From contig CM043942.1 in assembly GCA_014529385.2 (NCBI GenBank), positions 36,702,469 to 36,766,468 on the forward strand: DNA of 64,000 nt, written 5' to 3'. The notes below the pieces were generated by a model. That model was given only the letters and a program-made list of their open reading frames with translations. It ran no database searches and had not been told where the DNA came from. Within the stretch, counting starts at the first letter, position 1. Each line of letters starts with the position of its first letter. The position numbers and the translations under genes were made by a program. Below are positions 1 through 10,899 of the stretch, in pieces. The DNA comes from Adiantum capillus-veneris. Its lineage: Eukaryota; Streptophyta; Polypodiopsida; Polypodiales; Pteridaceae.

Positions 1-407
1 CTATAGAGATCACTTCTCTTTTTGCTGACTAAAATAATTTTTATTTTTTTTATGTTCATTTTGTGGTTTTTAATCAAGCACCGTCTTGTGGAATGATTAA
101 AGTGGTGGGGAATGTGACGACTAGCGCACAAAGTGGGTATCCTAAGTGGTTGGTAGAGATAGGGATATGGGTTGCCCATGTGTAGCATTTTTATTGGCCT
201 GCCCAAATTTTTTGGAAGGAGTGATAAGACACTCCGTTTAGGTTTTCAAGAAGCCCATCATTTGGATGCGTAGATTCCTCCTTTGCAGCGGGATGGCAAG
301 GTCGAGACGGCTGCTTGGGTGTGTGCAAACGCCTTCAAGGCAGTGAGCCCCATAGGGCCTGCCCTAGGTAAAGTCATGCGCATTTTGCTCACGCAGAGTA
401 ACTCCCT

Positions 408-570
<163 letters not shown>

Positions 571-636
571 CTTATGTGCTTCAGGTGGGGGCTTCTACAC
601 TACGACGGCCCTGCAGATTGAGAGCCTCGCGGACTC

Positions 637-835
637 CCTGACAGCTTTGGCACGTGTAAATGCGCTGCAGAAGTTGCATGTCGATGCTAAGACAACACGC
701 CCATTGTGCGCCCATTGTGCAGAATCAGCCCCGCTGAGTATGACAGCTTTGGCGCATGTGTAATCGGCTGCAGAAGCTAGCTGCCGATGCTAAGACAGCA
801 CGGCCAATGTGCAGAATGAGCCCATTGTGCCCATT
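637..835. repeat. Diverged tandem repeat, two units of about 100 bp
   Basis: Two adjacent units each begin with TGACAGCTTTGGC and contain GGCTGCAGAAG or a close variant, GATGCTAAGACA and CATTGTGC blocks. They differ by many substitutions and small indels, so the duplication is old. No coding function is visible. Confidence 0.7.
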
Positions 836-926
836 TAATCTGCTCGCCTATATGGTCCCACCGCTTCCACATCCCTTGGTTCGATGTAGCCATCTTGGTC
901 TCTTATTTAGCTCAGTACATTTGTAG

Positions 927-1190
927 GTTAATAGTGCGAACAAGAATGGGATTTTACTAGAGGTTGTACAGGTTCTCGTTGACCTTGACCTGAGCATCTC
1001 TAAAGCCTACATTTCTTCAGATGGAGGATGGTTCATGGATGGTACACTCTCTTTTATGTTAATTTGCTTTCATGAAAATAAAAGTGTACCATTCTGAGAA
1101 AGCTTGTTCGAGTGTCTTGCAGTTTTTCATGTCACAGATCAGCACGGCGACAAGCTCAAGAATGAGAAGTTTATTGAGGAGCTACAGGAG
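927..1190 (+). CDS. Two exons of an ACT-domain-repeat (ACR) protein gene (partial)
   Basis: Exon 927-1041 follows an acceptor (TTGTAG) and ends at a donor (GTACAC). Exon 1123-1190 follows CTTGCAG and ends at GTGCAA. Spliced, they join in phase 1 and read the first ACT domain of plant ACR proteins: [20 protein letters not shown], then [16 protein letters not shown], then a Q-H-G-D-K-L stretch ending in IEELQE. In this family the region carries the ligand-binding ACT fold thought to sense amino acids, and complete proteins have about four ACT copies in 400-500 residues. Neither the start-codon exon nor the next exon (expected motif D-R-P-G-L-L) was found in the window. It is therefore either a gene whose remaining exons lie elsewhere or a captured or broken fragment. 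The reading frame and all four splice sites are intact. Confidence 0.75.
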
Positions 1191-3237
1191 GTGCAAGACA
1201 CAGTTTTCGTCTTTTTTCGTGGGCGAAGTTTCCTGTTTTGCATAGGGCCATGTGCAAGAGGGTTCATTGATCTACGAAGAGAAATGACATTAATGGCACT
1301 TTGTGTAGGTAGTGCATGATTGGCATTTTGCAGAGTTTGCTTAAGCTTTATGCAGTTCAATCGCTGTTTTTCATGGTCTTGTTGCAGCTTGTGAAGAAGT
1401 TGAAGAGCTTTTTTGAATTTGGTATACCATTTCTTTGCTTGAACGCATACTGTTGCAGAGTTTTTTTGCTTTGCTTATGCTTCCTTATGTTGTGTTTGTA
1501 ATTGTTTTCAATTTGCAGGGCAGTGGGGCGGTTACACTCGGCTGTTGGGACATAGCTACTCAGAAGGGCTGGGACGATGTGTGCAGATGTTAACTTCACC
1601 AATATTTGCCTTTAGATAATAGGTTAGGTAATGTTGAGGTCTTCTGAGAAGGACTGGGGCGATGTGAGCAGATTTTATTTGATGTTATTTTCGCTATTAT
1701 GCCTTTAGATAATAGGATACATATTCTTGAGGTTTCGGGTATGGACTGGGGCCGTATATTTCCGGCTCTGCCTCGTGTTGCTTTCTTTATTTATTTACCC
1801 GTCTGCTTTTGACTCTGCAGATACGCTGATGAAAGTTTCTGGCGTACCTACTCGCATGTTGTCGATCTCAGGCCATTGCCTTGGCTAATTGTACAGCTCT
1901 AACACCATGCTCAATTCTGGTGTGCGGCTGCTAAAGAATCTCAGGCTTTTCTTGTATGCACGAGTTGCTAAAACCTGGATGATTTTCTGATTAAGCTGAG
2001 TGGTGAGAAGTATTTAAGTTATTAACAATATCTACTTTCCTCTCTCAGTTTTGCAAGGCAGATCCTGGATCAGTAAGCCTTCAGACTTTTGTGAGCATCT
2101 GCGACGCTTTAAATTGGTTATGTTTTTTATATAATTACTTTCATGGTAATGTGAGATAAGTAGCCGTGTTTCGATCCACTGCTGCTCTTTTTAATGGTTA
2201 GCTTTGTACAGGCATAAGTCAAGTTCTTGCGTTGAAAAGTAAAGTATTTTTGTTATACCTCTTCAGGCAAAGGAATAGAGCCTTTTGACTTACTATCAGT
2301 TTAACGGGGATTTTGGATAAGCTGTGAGGAATAGAGCCTTTTGGCTTACTATTTAACGGGGATTTTGGATAAGTTGTGAAGATTAATATATACCCAATTA
2401 TGGATGTACATCCTTCATTTTGGGCATATTGTTCAAAGCTTATGGGATAGGGAAAGACAAATGTCAAGGTTGAATTTAATTCTTGTGGATTATTTTGTTT
2501 AGTAATTTGTTATGAAGTCTATTTTGTTGCTGAGTTGTTATAAAAATTAGTTTAGAATCCTGGAGTCAAAAGTGTTTTGGTATTATAGCTTTCCATGAAA
2601 TATTGATCAAAACTAAGAGAATATTATTGTACACAATCTTAATTTTAATATAAGAAAATAGATAGGTTTATATTATTTCTAATAAACATATTGTATTTAT
2701 TAAAAGATTAGGGTTTTGAATTAAAGTCTGTTCTTTTAATGTAGTCTAGCTTTTAATATTATAAATAATATTTTTAAATTATTTTATTTATATAATTGGT
2801 AATTTAAAATCTTTTAAAATAAACACGTATGCCATGATAAATAAACCGTATAAGTATATATTTGATGCCAATAATGTCTTATATCATATTAATTGTTAGA
2901 TATGAACTTACTCTTTTAAAAAGAATTAATTAATTACAACTTACTCTCAATGCCACCAAGTCGGGTAATAAAGTTGCTTTGAAAAACGTGCACTTACTTT
3001 GAAAATGTGAAATGATAGCTTCTCATTTATGAAAAGATATTGCATCATTTTACTGCAATCTCTCGTTTTGGCTTTTGTGCTGAACGTGAGGTAACATATC
3101 CACTACTCCTTTCCTCTGCCTTTAATGCAGCTCCTATATATATAACTATCCCTTGCACAATATACATATGCTCTCTTGAGGCTTTAGCTCTTCTTGCTCA
3201 TAGTTGTTTGCAGTTCTAGTTTATATACCTCATACAA
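1191..3237. other. Non-coding stretch; AT-rich, with a diverged tandem repeat
   Basis: No convincing gene is seen. At about 1540-1740 two diverged units share TCTGAGAAGG(A)CTGG-type and TGCCTTTAGATAATAGG blocks about 115 bp apart. Positions 2270-2370 carry a second short duplication (AATAGAGCCTTTTG then GGGGATTTTGGATAAG). From about 2500 to 3000 the DNA is strongly AT-rich. It may be ACR intron, the 5' part of the Helitron, or both; the Helitron 5' end was not identified. Confidence 0.5.
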
Positions 3238-4791
3238 TGGATACTCCCATGAAGGGTGAGTATGTAACAACATTTTATTTGAGCTGTGATTACCTTGAGC
3301 ATATGATCTTGAGCATTGACATGAGCATATGTTTGTAGATCTTAGTTTTGATGAGGCATTGTCTGAGCCCAAGCGTGTAGAAGCACATTCAACTGAAGTA
3401 GAGCTTCTTGAGAATACCAAGTGTAGCACTACTGCTGAATATTCACCTGTGTCGCGAAACCCCAATCAAATCTCTGAATCTTCTCCGCACAACAAAAAAC
3501 TTAGCCCAAGAGGAAAGTTGAATAAAGCCTCTTCTTCAGCTATAAAAAGGGCCTTGCTTGCAGTTAGAGGTAATGTTTCCTGTTGTGTTTTGATCTTTAG
3601 AGTATTTTGCTCACACCAATGCTTTTTCTTAGGTAAGGCGAGTAGGTGCTTGGCAGATACCTCATTCTCATCCCCTTTGATAAAAAATATATGGGAAGAG
3701 AAAGATGAGCTTAATGTTGTGAACGAGATATACCTCTCAGACTTTATTGAGGCCTTTGCTGTCCATGATTATGTGCGCATCGAGGGGGCATGTGTAAAAA
3801 GAGTTGTTGCAAAAGACGAGATACCTGTCTGTGGGCTTTGTACGCTGATGCAACTACTTTGGTTGTGAAGGCTGAGCCTTTCGAGTGTTGCCTCTACCTT
3901 TATCCAGAACAGAAGATCAAAGAGTTGTTGGCCCAAAGTTCTAGTGCTAACGAGTCAGTGGCAACTGTTGCGTTCATTGTCGTCAAAATAGAGAATGCAA
4001 CTAGAAGTGATGGTACCCCTAGTTTTTGATTGACTGTTGCTGATGGGCCGTCAACAAGCGATTGAGCTAGTGTAAGTGTCTCCCATCCTTAAAATCTATA
4101 GTGTATCCTTTTTCTAAGACTTTTTTATGGCATCTTTTGTTTGTCCCAACTCGGCGCCTCGATTATCAACTTATGGTAAATGAGGTCAAAGAAAAGGGAT
4201 TCTACACTTGTGTTGCTCGAAACATCAATGTTTTCAAGCACCTGTCGAATACTCTAAGTGTTGTTGATGCTACAATCTTATGTCCATTGCCTCCTTCATT
4301 GGCTGATGTCTTCCAAGAATACTTGCATAAACAAGTCTCGAATTTAGGCTTTGGGAAGAAGGTAAATTTTTTATTGCATATCAATTAAAAATCGGTATAA
4401 TCCTCATTGATAAATGTGAAATTGGTAGGTGTTTGGAACTTTGGAGATTGTGAGTGTGAACAACTTGGATGTGGAGTTCTCTTGTGGCACGTGCAAAGGT
4501 CTGAATGTAAGCCGCCAAGCTAGAAACCCATTTTGCTACTCATGTGGAAGACTGTCTACAATCAATAAGCAACCCGTCTTACCTGCCAAATTATATCCTC
4601 AAGATGGAGAGGCTGTTGGTGTTATTTTACAAGGTGCAGTAGTCGACTCGGTGCTAGGATTCTCTCGCCCATTTCTGCATCTCTTTGAGCAAAGCTTGGT
4701 GGATTTAAAATCTTCTCTCTTGAATTTTAAGAAGGCTGGTTGGTTCACTATTGACAAGGCTGGTCAGGTTAGTGCTTTCAAAGGTGCTTAG
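3238..4791 (+). pseudogene. Helitron RPA-like protein (replication protein A large-subunit type), broken
   Basis: A possible start MDTPMK at 3238 is followed by a donor (GTGAGT) and an acceptor (TTTGTAG, ending 3337) leading into an Asp/Glu/Ser-rich segment (DLSFDEALSEPK...). The frame shifts near 3830, is interrupted near 4030, and resumes at 4101-4388 (an OB-fold-like stretch) and 4429-4791. The last part holds a zinc ribbon, with Cys pairs in SCGTCKG and FCYSCGR, as in the C-terminal OB domain of RPA1. Plant Helitrons commonly carry such an RPA1-like gene, thought to bind single-stranded transposition intermediates. A 63-base segment (3570-3632) has GT...AG ends but is also open, so its intron status is unclear. 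Same strand as Rep/helicase and 12 bp upstream of its open frame. Confidence 0.6.
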
Positions 4792-4803
4792 TTCTGTTTC
4801 TCT

Positions 4804-6264
4804 TTGTTTAGCTATACCTTTTGTAAAATGGTAAGTGATCTCATTTTGTGGGCACAAAGCAAAAGGTTGTACCTTGATCCCATATTTATATGTAACTTTC
4901 CGAGCAACAAAGATGTTTTGTTAAGCTTACTTCAAGTGTTTAACTCGAGCCTCTCGTTGCAATCTCTTGAGTCCAAAGTTGTTGATGTTATTGTAGAGCA
5001 AATAGCATTAAGAAATGAAGACATTTTGAAAATTTGGGTGCAGCCTTGGACCATAAGTCTTCTATCGCCCTCTTTTGATCAAAGAGAATTTATAATGTCT
5101 CTTTTGTCTAGTCGTCAATCCTCAATGATGTTAAGTGTACACTTGGTTGGTATAATGTGCACGATGTTTTCTGCTGCGTGTAGACTTTACTTTTATCAAG
5201 GTGAAGCTATGCGTGAAGCTCGCTCCTTTGGTGCACATGATTTTCCATCTTCATCCACTTTGCCATCATTGGTCATGTTGACTTTGCATGGTGAATTTTT
5301 ATGGTTTCCTGCTGGTTTTGACCGTCCTAAACGTAAAAGATGTGTATGGACTAAAGAGGCTAGTCTATCTCTAGCTACTCTTGTCGACAACCATAATGTT
5401 GCTGCTCAACAAATTGCATCTACTTTCTTGAGTCTATATCCCAACACCTTTACACTTAAGCAAGTCACAACCAAAATTTACAATATGTCCAAGTCATCTC
5501 GAAAACATCTAAGAATCTCTACAGTTTCTTCTTGTAGAACTTCCCAATATGCGAAGATCATCGAGGATACCCCTTCTTTTGATTGTGCTTCATGTGGTTC
5601 GCTTATGTTTCGTCAAAGTTTGCATGGCATGTCAAAGGTGGAGTTATTGCTTCTTAAAAAAATAAAATCAATCGCAGTGGTTGACGATAAGGTTCTTCGA
5701 GTGTGTCACCCGTGCAAGGCCGCATTGAAGAAACAAGAGGAGCCACTATTTTGCATGAGAAGAGAGATGACTTTTAGTGTCAAAATATCTAGTGTGGAGA
5801 GGTTGAATTCAATAGAGAGTCGTCTTGTGTCATTGCGCATACCATTCGCACAAATTCGAGAACTAAACTTCGAAGGTCAATTTGGTTTGCGCGGAAGCAT
5901 TGTGAATGTAATGGCAGATTTGTCACGAGTACAAAGAGTGTTGCCACGCTTCTCTAGTGATCAAGCTTCAATTCTAGTTGAGATAAAGCGAAAGCTTGAT
6001 TATGATCATGCCTACTTGAGTGGCATTGTGCGGCCAAACTGTGTGCTTCAAGCTTTGGTTAACCTATTGAGTACTTCCTTGTACATTGAGCATGGTGTTT
6101 CTATGGATATGTCTTGGTCGTCTAGTTTCACAATCATGCAGATGTGTGTCGCAGTCCACACCAAGAAGATGTTGAAGACGAGAATGGTTCTACAGACACT
6201 TTGGTGCACGGTATCTACTCCGCTCAACAAGTTGTGGATCATAATTCACAAGTTGCAAGTATAG
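4804..6264 (+). pseudogene. Helitron Rep N-terminal region with SANT-like and DUF6570-like domains
   Basis: An open frame of 486 codons. Around residues 175-230 a stretch beginning CVWTKEASLSLATLVDNHN and continuing through FTLKQVTTKIYN resembles a Myb/SANT or trihelix DNA-binding fold. Cysteine pairs (CASCGS, CHPC) at about 260-300 suggest a zinc-binding module. Residues about 340-420 match the conserved block that precedes Rep in many Helitrons (IPFAQIRELNFEGQFGLRGS, then VNVMADL and VRPNCVLQAL). The frame is lost near 6140 and continues one frame over (6144-6647: EDVEDENGSTDTLVH, then EELSFPTLF), so a frameshift splits the protein. It lies in the same frame as the RPA zinc ribbon and is separated from it by a TAG at 4789. 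Confidence 0.7.
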
Positions 6265-6647
6265 CACCTTGTGAGGGATTCAGCCCTCTGAGCATTTTTG
6301 ATGATGAATCTTGTGAGGAGTTGTCATTCCCAACATTGTTTTTTGGTCAAAGAAGAAAGTATCATGTGTTGGCGAAGAAAAAATACCAAAAAGTAGCACA
6401 ATGGGAGATTAAAAATGTGGATAGACGATTTGCAAGCAACATTGAAAATTTGTTCTTCAAAACAATGAAAATTATTATTGCGAAGGTGCTTGGATCTATA
6501 TGGGTGCGCTTACGCAAGGGAAAACTTTGTGGCAAGCAATTACAAGCAAAAGATGTTCGAGCTAGCACTAACATAGAGAAGCTTCTTTCATCCGAGCTAG
6601 GGTACCACGACTTCCAATGCTTCGCACTTCAATCAATTACAAGATGA
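6144..6647 (+). pseudogene. Helitron Rep linker segment (frameshifted continuation)
   Basis: This frame carries the expected link between the DUF6570-like block and Rep: DENGSTDTLVH, then CEGFSPLSIFDDESCEELSF, PTLFFGQRRKYHVL and RFASNIENLFF. These correspond to the conserved E-E-x-x-F-P-T-L-F and R-x-A-x-x-x-x-F-x-F patterns of Helitron proteins. The segment continues the 4804 frame after a frameshift near 6140 and passes to the 6617 frame near 6615. It is a piece of one ancestral protein, not an independent gene. Confidence 0.7.
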
Positions 6648-7780
6648 AGCTTAAGCGAAACGTGTTTGCAATGATACGTCAATTGGTCCAGCCGACTTTC
6701 TTTGTTACATTTTTATGTGCTGAGCAAAGATGGGACCCTTTGAAAAAATGTTTGTGTGCATTGAATCCTCATATTAAAGAAACAGATTACCCATACAAAG
6801 CCTCATTCATCCGTGCACTTGTACGTTCTAATCCAGTAACAACAGCGCGATACTATGTCCATAGATTTCAAGCAATAAAAACAGAGTTAAAACGCAACAA
6901 TGCCATCCTTGGTGAGTTGACGGAATATTTTTTTGTGACCAAGTTTCAAAATAGAGGAAGTCAGCATGATCATGGATTGCTTTGGGTGGAACATGCACCT
7001 CTCTTTGGTGTAGCGCCGGATAATGATACAATACATTTTATCGACACACATATTGCTACTGACAAGACTTTGTTGGAAGAGTCTCTTAGAAGCGTGCAAG
7101 CCCACCACCATCGTAAAGCGTGCAAAAAACGTAAAAGCTTTTGCCGGTTCGGTTTCCCACGTCCACCCTCTCGACAAACTATGATTCTATATCCAGTCGC
7201 AGTGGCACAAACGGAAAAAAACACATTGTTAGCCTGCAAAAAGTGCATTGACGATCAATTGCTTGCTTTTGGACATGATTCGAAAGTGTCATACGATGAA
7301 TGGTTGACCTCTTTGGGAATGACTGAAGAAGTGTACATTAAGTCCCTTTCAGTGAGCATCACAGACCCAACACTACTCTTGAAAATACATCCAAAAGACA
7401 TTTACACAAACAATTTCAACAAAGAGTTATGTAGTCTATGGGATGCAAACATTGACATTCAATTTATATTCAATGGCCATGGCGCTGCTGCATATTGCAC
7501 ATCATACATGACTAAAAACGATTCGACCACAAGAAAAACAATCAAGCACATATTGCAAGATTGCAAGAAGACAAGTGTATCAACATTAGATCGATTGAAA
7601 AAAATTGGCGGTGCTTTAATCAATACACAAGAGATGACATCACAACAAGCCACATACATTTCTCTTTCTTTGCCTTTACATAGTGCGAGTAGACAATTCG
7701 TGTTCATCAATGCAGATTTCGAAAGCCAACGCACATTGTTGTTGAAAAGAAGAGCTTCTTTGAATACTTTGAAATCGTGA
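6617..7780 (+). pseudogene. Helitron Rep domain (HUH, two-tyrosine nickase)
   Basis: This 387-codon frame holds the catalytic Rep core. After FAMIRQLVQPTFFVTFLCAE (the conserved Rep entry motif) come the metal-binding HUH motif in NRGSQHDHGLLW (His117 and His119) and the two catalytic tyrosines in AAYCTSYMTK (Tyr293 and Tyr297, the Y-x3-Y spacing of Helitrons). Rep nicks one DNA strand and holds the 5' end covalently during rolling-circle transposition. All key residues are present. The frame ends at 7780, and the expected continuation (DDSNIFFDDIVTKY...RPDNL) is readable in another frame at 7779-7855, so two more frameshifts separate Rep from helicase. Confidence 0.85.
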
Positions 7781-10305
7781 TGATTCTAACATTTTCTTTG
7801 ACGATATTGTCACCAAGTACACACATCGTCCAGACAACCTTGCACACCCGCAAGTCTAAGAACCCTCGAGTCATACGATATGCTAACTTCATTCAGGAGA
7901 AGGATGCAGAGAGGCATTTCCATGAGCTTTGCTTATTGTTCCTTCCATTTACGGGCGATGAGAAAACCTTTGAGACAAGTTTTGATTGTTGGAAAGACAA
8001 ATTTATCACAAACTATGCAGTTATAGATGACTATCGTCAAAAATATTGTAAGCTAGAACTTCGTGCAGCAACCTCAAACACACTTTCAATCCCCTCATCC
8101 TCAAGATCTAAGCCTGGCGAGTCATACAAATATGAGTTGGCACTTGATATTCAACCAAGCAAGCCCACTACAAGATCCTTACCAACATTTCAAAAATTGG
8201 CATTGTGCAACGAGGAGTATCACTCACTTGTGTCCAAGTTGAACATCGAACAACGTTCCCTTTTTGACGACATTATGATTAGAAAGCGCTTGCAACCAAC
8301 TCAACCAATCCATCTCTTTTTGGCTGGTGGTGTAGGCACGGGAAAAACTTTCACTTTGCAAACAATCGTGCAAGGCTTGATTCGTCACTACAATGCCTCG
8401 CTTGAATTAGATGTACACCTTCCCTCAACATTGCTAATGGCATATACAGGAAAAGCAGCTTTCAACCTCGGAGGAACAACGATTCACTCAGCATTGCGTT
8501 TGCCCCTTGTCTTCCAACCAAATGTTTCTCTTTCTTCTGAGAGCCTTGCCGAGCTCTCGCAACTGTATAGAAACCTCAAGCTTGTTGTGTTTGATGAGGC
8601 ATCTTTGATTGGGAATAGACTCTTGGGTATCATAGACACAAGGCTGCGATCAATTAAGCACAATCACACAGAGCCATTCGGTGGTCTAGATGTCATCTTC
8701 TGCTGTGACCTGTGTCAGGCAAGCCCAGTTCGAGATCATTGGATATTTAGCGAGCCACAGGATTCTCTGCAAGTGCTCTCGCCTTCATTCTGGCTTATCC
8801 ATATAAAATGCCACGAGCTCACAAAAACAATGCGTCAATTAGATAATGACTTCATTGCCATTCTCAATAGAATACGCAAAGGAAAACACACAGCCGAGGA
8901 TTTGTTGCTCTTGAATACCAACCATACCAACAAGGTCTTTAACAAATTGACAACACCCCATTTATACTTCACCAACAACTTGAAAGACTCACATAATCGA
9001 CTTGTTTTTGAGGAGTTGACTACTCACGCATACATAATCCATGCGAGAGACAAGAACCATAAAACTTGCTCAAAAAACCTAGTTGTTCCAAACAACCCAC
9101 AAAACACAACAAGCTTGTCCTCAACCTTGGAGCTCAAAGCAGGAATGATTGTCGAGCTTTGTGGTGGCAATATTGATATTTCCGACGGTCTTGTGAATGG
9201 CGCAGATGGAATTCTGAAGCTTGTGGACAGTAAACCTAGCTACCCTATTGCATGGATAGAGTTTTTTGATTCCTCAACAGGCTGCAGACAGCGACATGTG
9301 AACCAACACCTTAATATGATTCCCATTAGCCCTCAATGGACACCAATTTTTCAAACAACAAAAGAATTTCAAGTTGGTAAAAATGCATTGAACAGTGTCT
9401 CTCGAACTCAATTTCCAATACAAGCAGCGAATGCACGCACTATCCATAGGTCACAAGGCTTGACAATGAGCATAGTAGCCTTTGATCCAACATCAATAAA
9501 CTCACATGGATTGGTTTACACAGCTCTTTCACGCATTAAAGATCCATCAAACCTCCACATTCTCAATCCAATTCATCCAGCTCAAATCAAAGTCGACAAA
9601 ATTGTGCTTGATGAGCTTGACCGCCTCAACAATGATGCCAAATGGCAGTATTTGACAAAATTTCCATTCGCATATAAACACACACATCATATCATTCAAT
9701 CATTGAACATCGTTTCTAGTCACAAATATCTCAAACATATCAAAGAGGATTTGAATTTTGCAAGTTCTAACATTCTATGCCTCCAAGAAACAAAGAAAAA
9801 AAATTCTTTCAACGATCTTGCACCAAAGTTTCATCATGTCCATCACCACAGCAAAATAGGTGTTTCAATCTACTACAAGCCTAACATCAAGCTCCACTCT
9901 ACAAAAACATTCCTAGCTCCAGGAATAGAAATAATTCAAGTTATATTAGCCATCCATGAACACCTTGATTGGGAAATCATATGCATCTACAAATCACCAA
10001 ACACATCTTCGACCGCGTTGGTCACACAACTCTATACCTTGCTGCAACAATCTCATTCTACACGAATGAGTGTCATCATGGGAGACTTCAATGTAGACAA
10101 TGAGCCCACAAACAATCAATATCGTTACTTGGAGGAAAAGCTCCAAGCACACGGCTACACACAACAAATTCATGATGTGACCACTGTGTACAACTCAAAG
10201 CTCGATCATGTTTGGATTAAAAATCCCCCTGCATCATTCATTACAGGCACACGGTTTTGCTTCTGGTCCGATCATTCATCCACACATCTAATCATTCCTA
10301 AATGA
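7777..10305 (+). CDS. Helitron PIF1-like helicase with C-terminal EEP endonuclease
   Basis: An 842-codon uninterrupted frame. Walker A GGVGTGKT lies at about residues 184-191, Walker B VVFDEAS at about 270-276, a motif III equivalent at CDLCQASPV, and the C-terminal PIF1 motifs HRSQGLT and VYTALSRI near residues 565-590. A complete endonuclease/exonuclease/phosphatase domain follows (about 640-842) with SLNIVSS, the catalytic Glu in LCLQET, MGDFN, LDHVW and a final SDHS. The helicase would unwind DNA from the nick. The EEP domain is found in Helentron/Helitron2-type elements and resembles LINE endonucleases. In the intact element this would be the C-terminal half of one Rep-helicase polyprotein; here it is separated by frameshifts near 7778 and 7850. 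The first ~30 codons are probably out of the ancestral frame. Confidence 0.85.
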   Translation: MMILTFSLTILSPSTHIVQTTLHTRKSKNPRVIRYANFIQEKDAERHFHELCLLFLPFTGDEKTFETSFDCWKDKFITNYAVIDDYRQKYCKLELRAATSNTLSIPSSSRSKPGESYKYELALDIQPSKPTTRSLPTFQKLALCNEEYHSLVSKLNIEQRSLFDDIMIRKRLQPTQPIHLFLAGGVGTGKTFTLQTIVQGLIRHYNASLELDVHLPSTLLMAYTGKAAFNLGGTTIHSALRLPLVFQPNVSLSSESLAELSQLYRNLKLVVFDEASLIGNRLLGIIDTRLRSIKHNHTEPFGGLDVIFCCDLCQASPVRDHWIFSEPQDSLQVLSPSFWLIHIKCHELTKTMRQLDNDFIAILNRIRKGKHTAEDLLLLNTNHTNKVFNKLTTPHLYFTNNLKDSHNRLVFEELTTHAYIIHARDKNHKTCSKNLVVPNNPQNTTSLSSTLELKAGMIVELCGGNIDISDGLVNGADGILKLVDSKPSYPIAWIEFFDSSTGCRQRHVNQHLNMIPISPQWTPIFQTTKEFQVGKNALNSVSRTQFPIQAANARTIHRSQGLTMSIVAFDPTSINSHGLVYTALSRIKDPSNLHILNPIHPAQIKVDKIVLDELDRLNNDAKWQYLTKFPFAYKHTHHIIQSLNIVSSHKYLKHIKEDLNFASSNILCLQETKKKNSFNDLAPKFHHVHHHSKIGVSIYYKPNIKLHSTKTFLAPGIEIIQVILAIHEHLDWEIICIYKSPNTSSTALVTQLYTLLQQSHSTRMSVIMGDFNVDNEPTNNQYRYLEEKLQAHGYTQQIHDVTTVYNSKLDHVWIKNPPASFITGTRFCFWSDHSSTHLIIPK

Positions 10306-10895
10306 TTCTTATACCTCCCTCGCTCGCTCCCTCCCTCCCTTTTTCCCGTCATCTCTCCCTTCCCTCATCCTCTCCACAAAAACAAACCATATTTACATAT
10401 TCTATGCCTACCTTTATCCTCAAAGGACGAAATTTTGCTACCCTTCAGCCCTTCATTGAGGCCGACATTTTGTAATGTAATTTGCTAATCACTTTCTCAA
10501 TCAATGTGACTTTCGTCCTTACACATTTGTGTTTCCCTTCCATGTTCTTAATTTGTTTCATCTATTGGCAGGCCTTGTGATTTTAACACTTGTTTGTACA
10601 CACACAAAGCATCCAAATTTTCTAAGCTTTGACCATTGAACACAAACTTTGATTTTTGGAACCTTAGCATTTTGGAAGTCTTAATGGGTTGCATCCAAAT
10701 TTTCTAAGCTTTGACCATTGAACACAAACTTTGATTTTTGGAACCTTAGCATTTTGGAAGTCTTAATGGGTTGAACCTTAAGGTCTTTAAAGCCCACTGT
10801 TGCACATTGCTCTTTAACATATGGCCCCCCTTAGGATCCCTATTTTCCCTCCTTTGGATCCCTACTGTGGCTGGTATGCCAGCTTAACCAATATT
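10306..10895. other. Helitron 3' non-coding region
   Basis: Begins with a CT-rich stretch (CCTCGCTCGCTCCCTCCC type), then unremarkable AT-rich DNA, then the perfect 82 bp tandem duplication listed separately. No ORF of interest. Confidence 0.5.
10609..10772. repeat. Perfect tandem duplication, 2 x 82 bp
   Basis: Positions 10609-10690 and 10691-10772 are identical by eye, both beginning GCATCCAAATTTTC and ending TCTTAATGGGTT. The lack of any difference points to a recent duplication or an assembly artefact. Confidence 0.95.
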
Positions 10896-10899
10896 CTAG
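10870..10899 (+). other. Candidate Helitron 3' terminus: hairpin plus CTAG
   Basis: GCTGG-TATG-CCAGC forms a 5 bp stem with a 4-base loop, and CTAG (the Helitron 3' CTRR signature) follows after 12 bases. The stem is shorter than in typical Helitrons and the following base is C rather than T. Confidence 0.3.

Larger units (their letters stand above)
3200..10899 (+). mobile_element. Degenerate autonomous-type Helitron (RPA-like, Rep/helicase, EEP endonuclease)
   Basis: A rolling-circle transposon on the + strand. In order it has an RPA-like single-strand-binding ORF (3238-4791), a region with a SANT-like helix set and a DUF6570-like block (4804-6264), a HUH/two-tyrosine Rep (6617-7780) and a PIF1-like helicase fused to an endonuclease/exonuclease/phosphatase domain (7777-10305). 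Several frameshifts break the coding region, so this copy is inactive. A possible 3' terminus is the hairpin GCTGG-TATG-CCAGC at 10870-10883 followed 12 bases later by CTAG (10896-10899). The expected host T after CTAG is a C here, so this end is tentative. The 5' boundary given is only the approximate start of coding. Confidence 0.8.
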
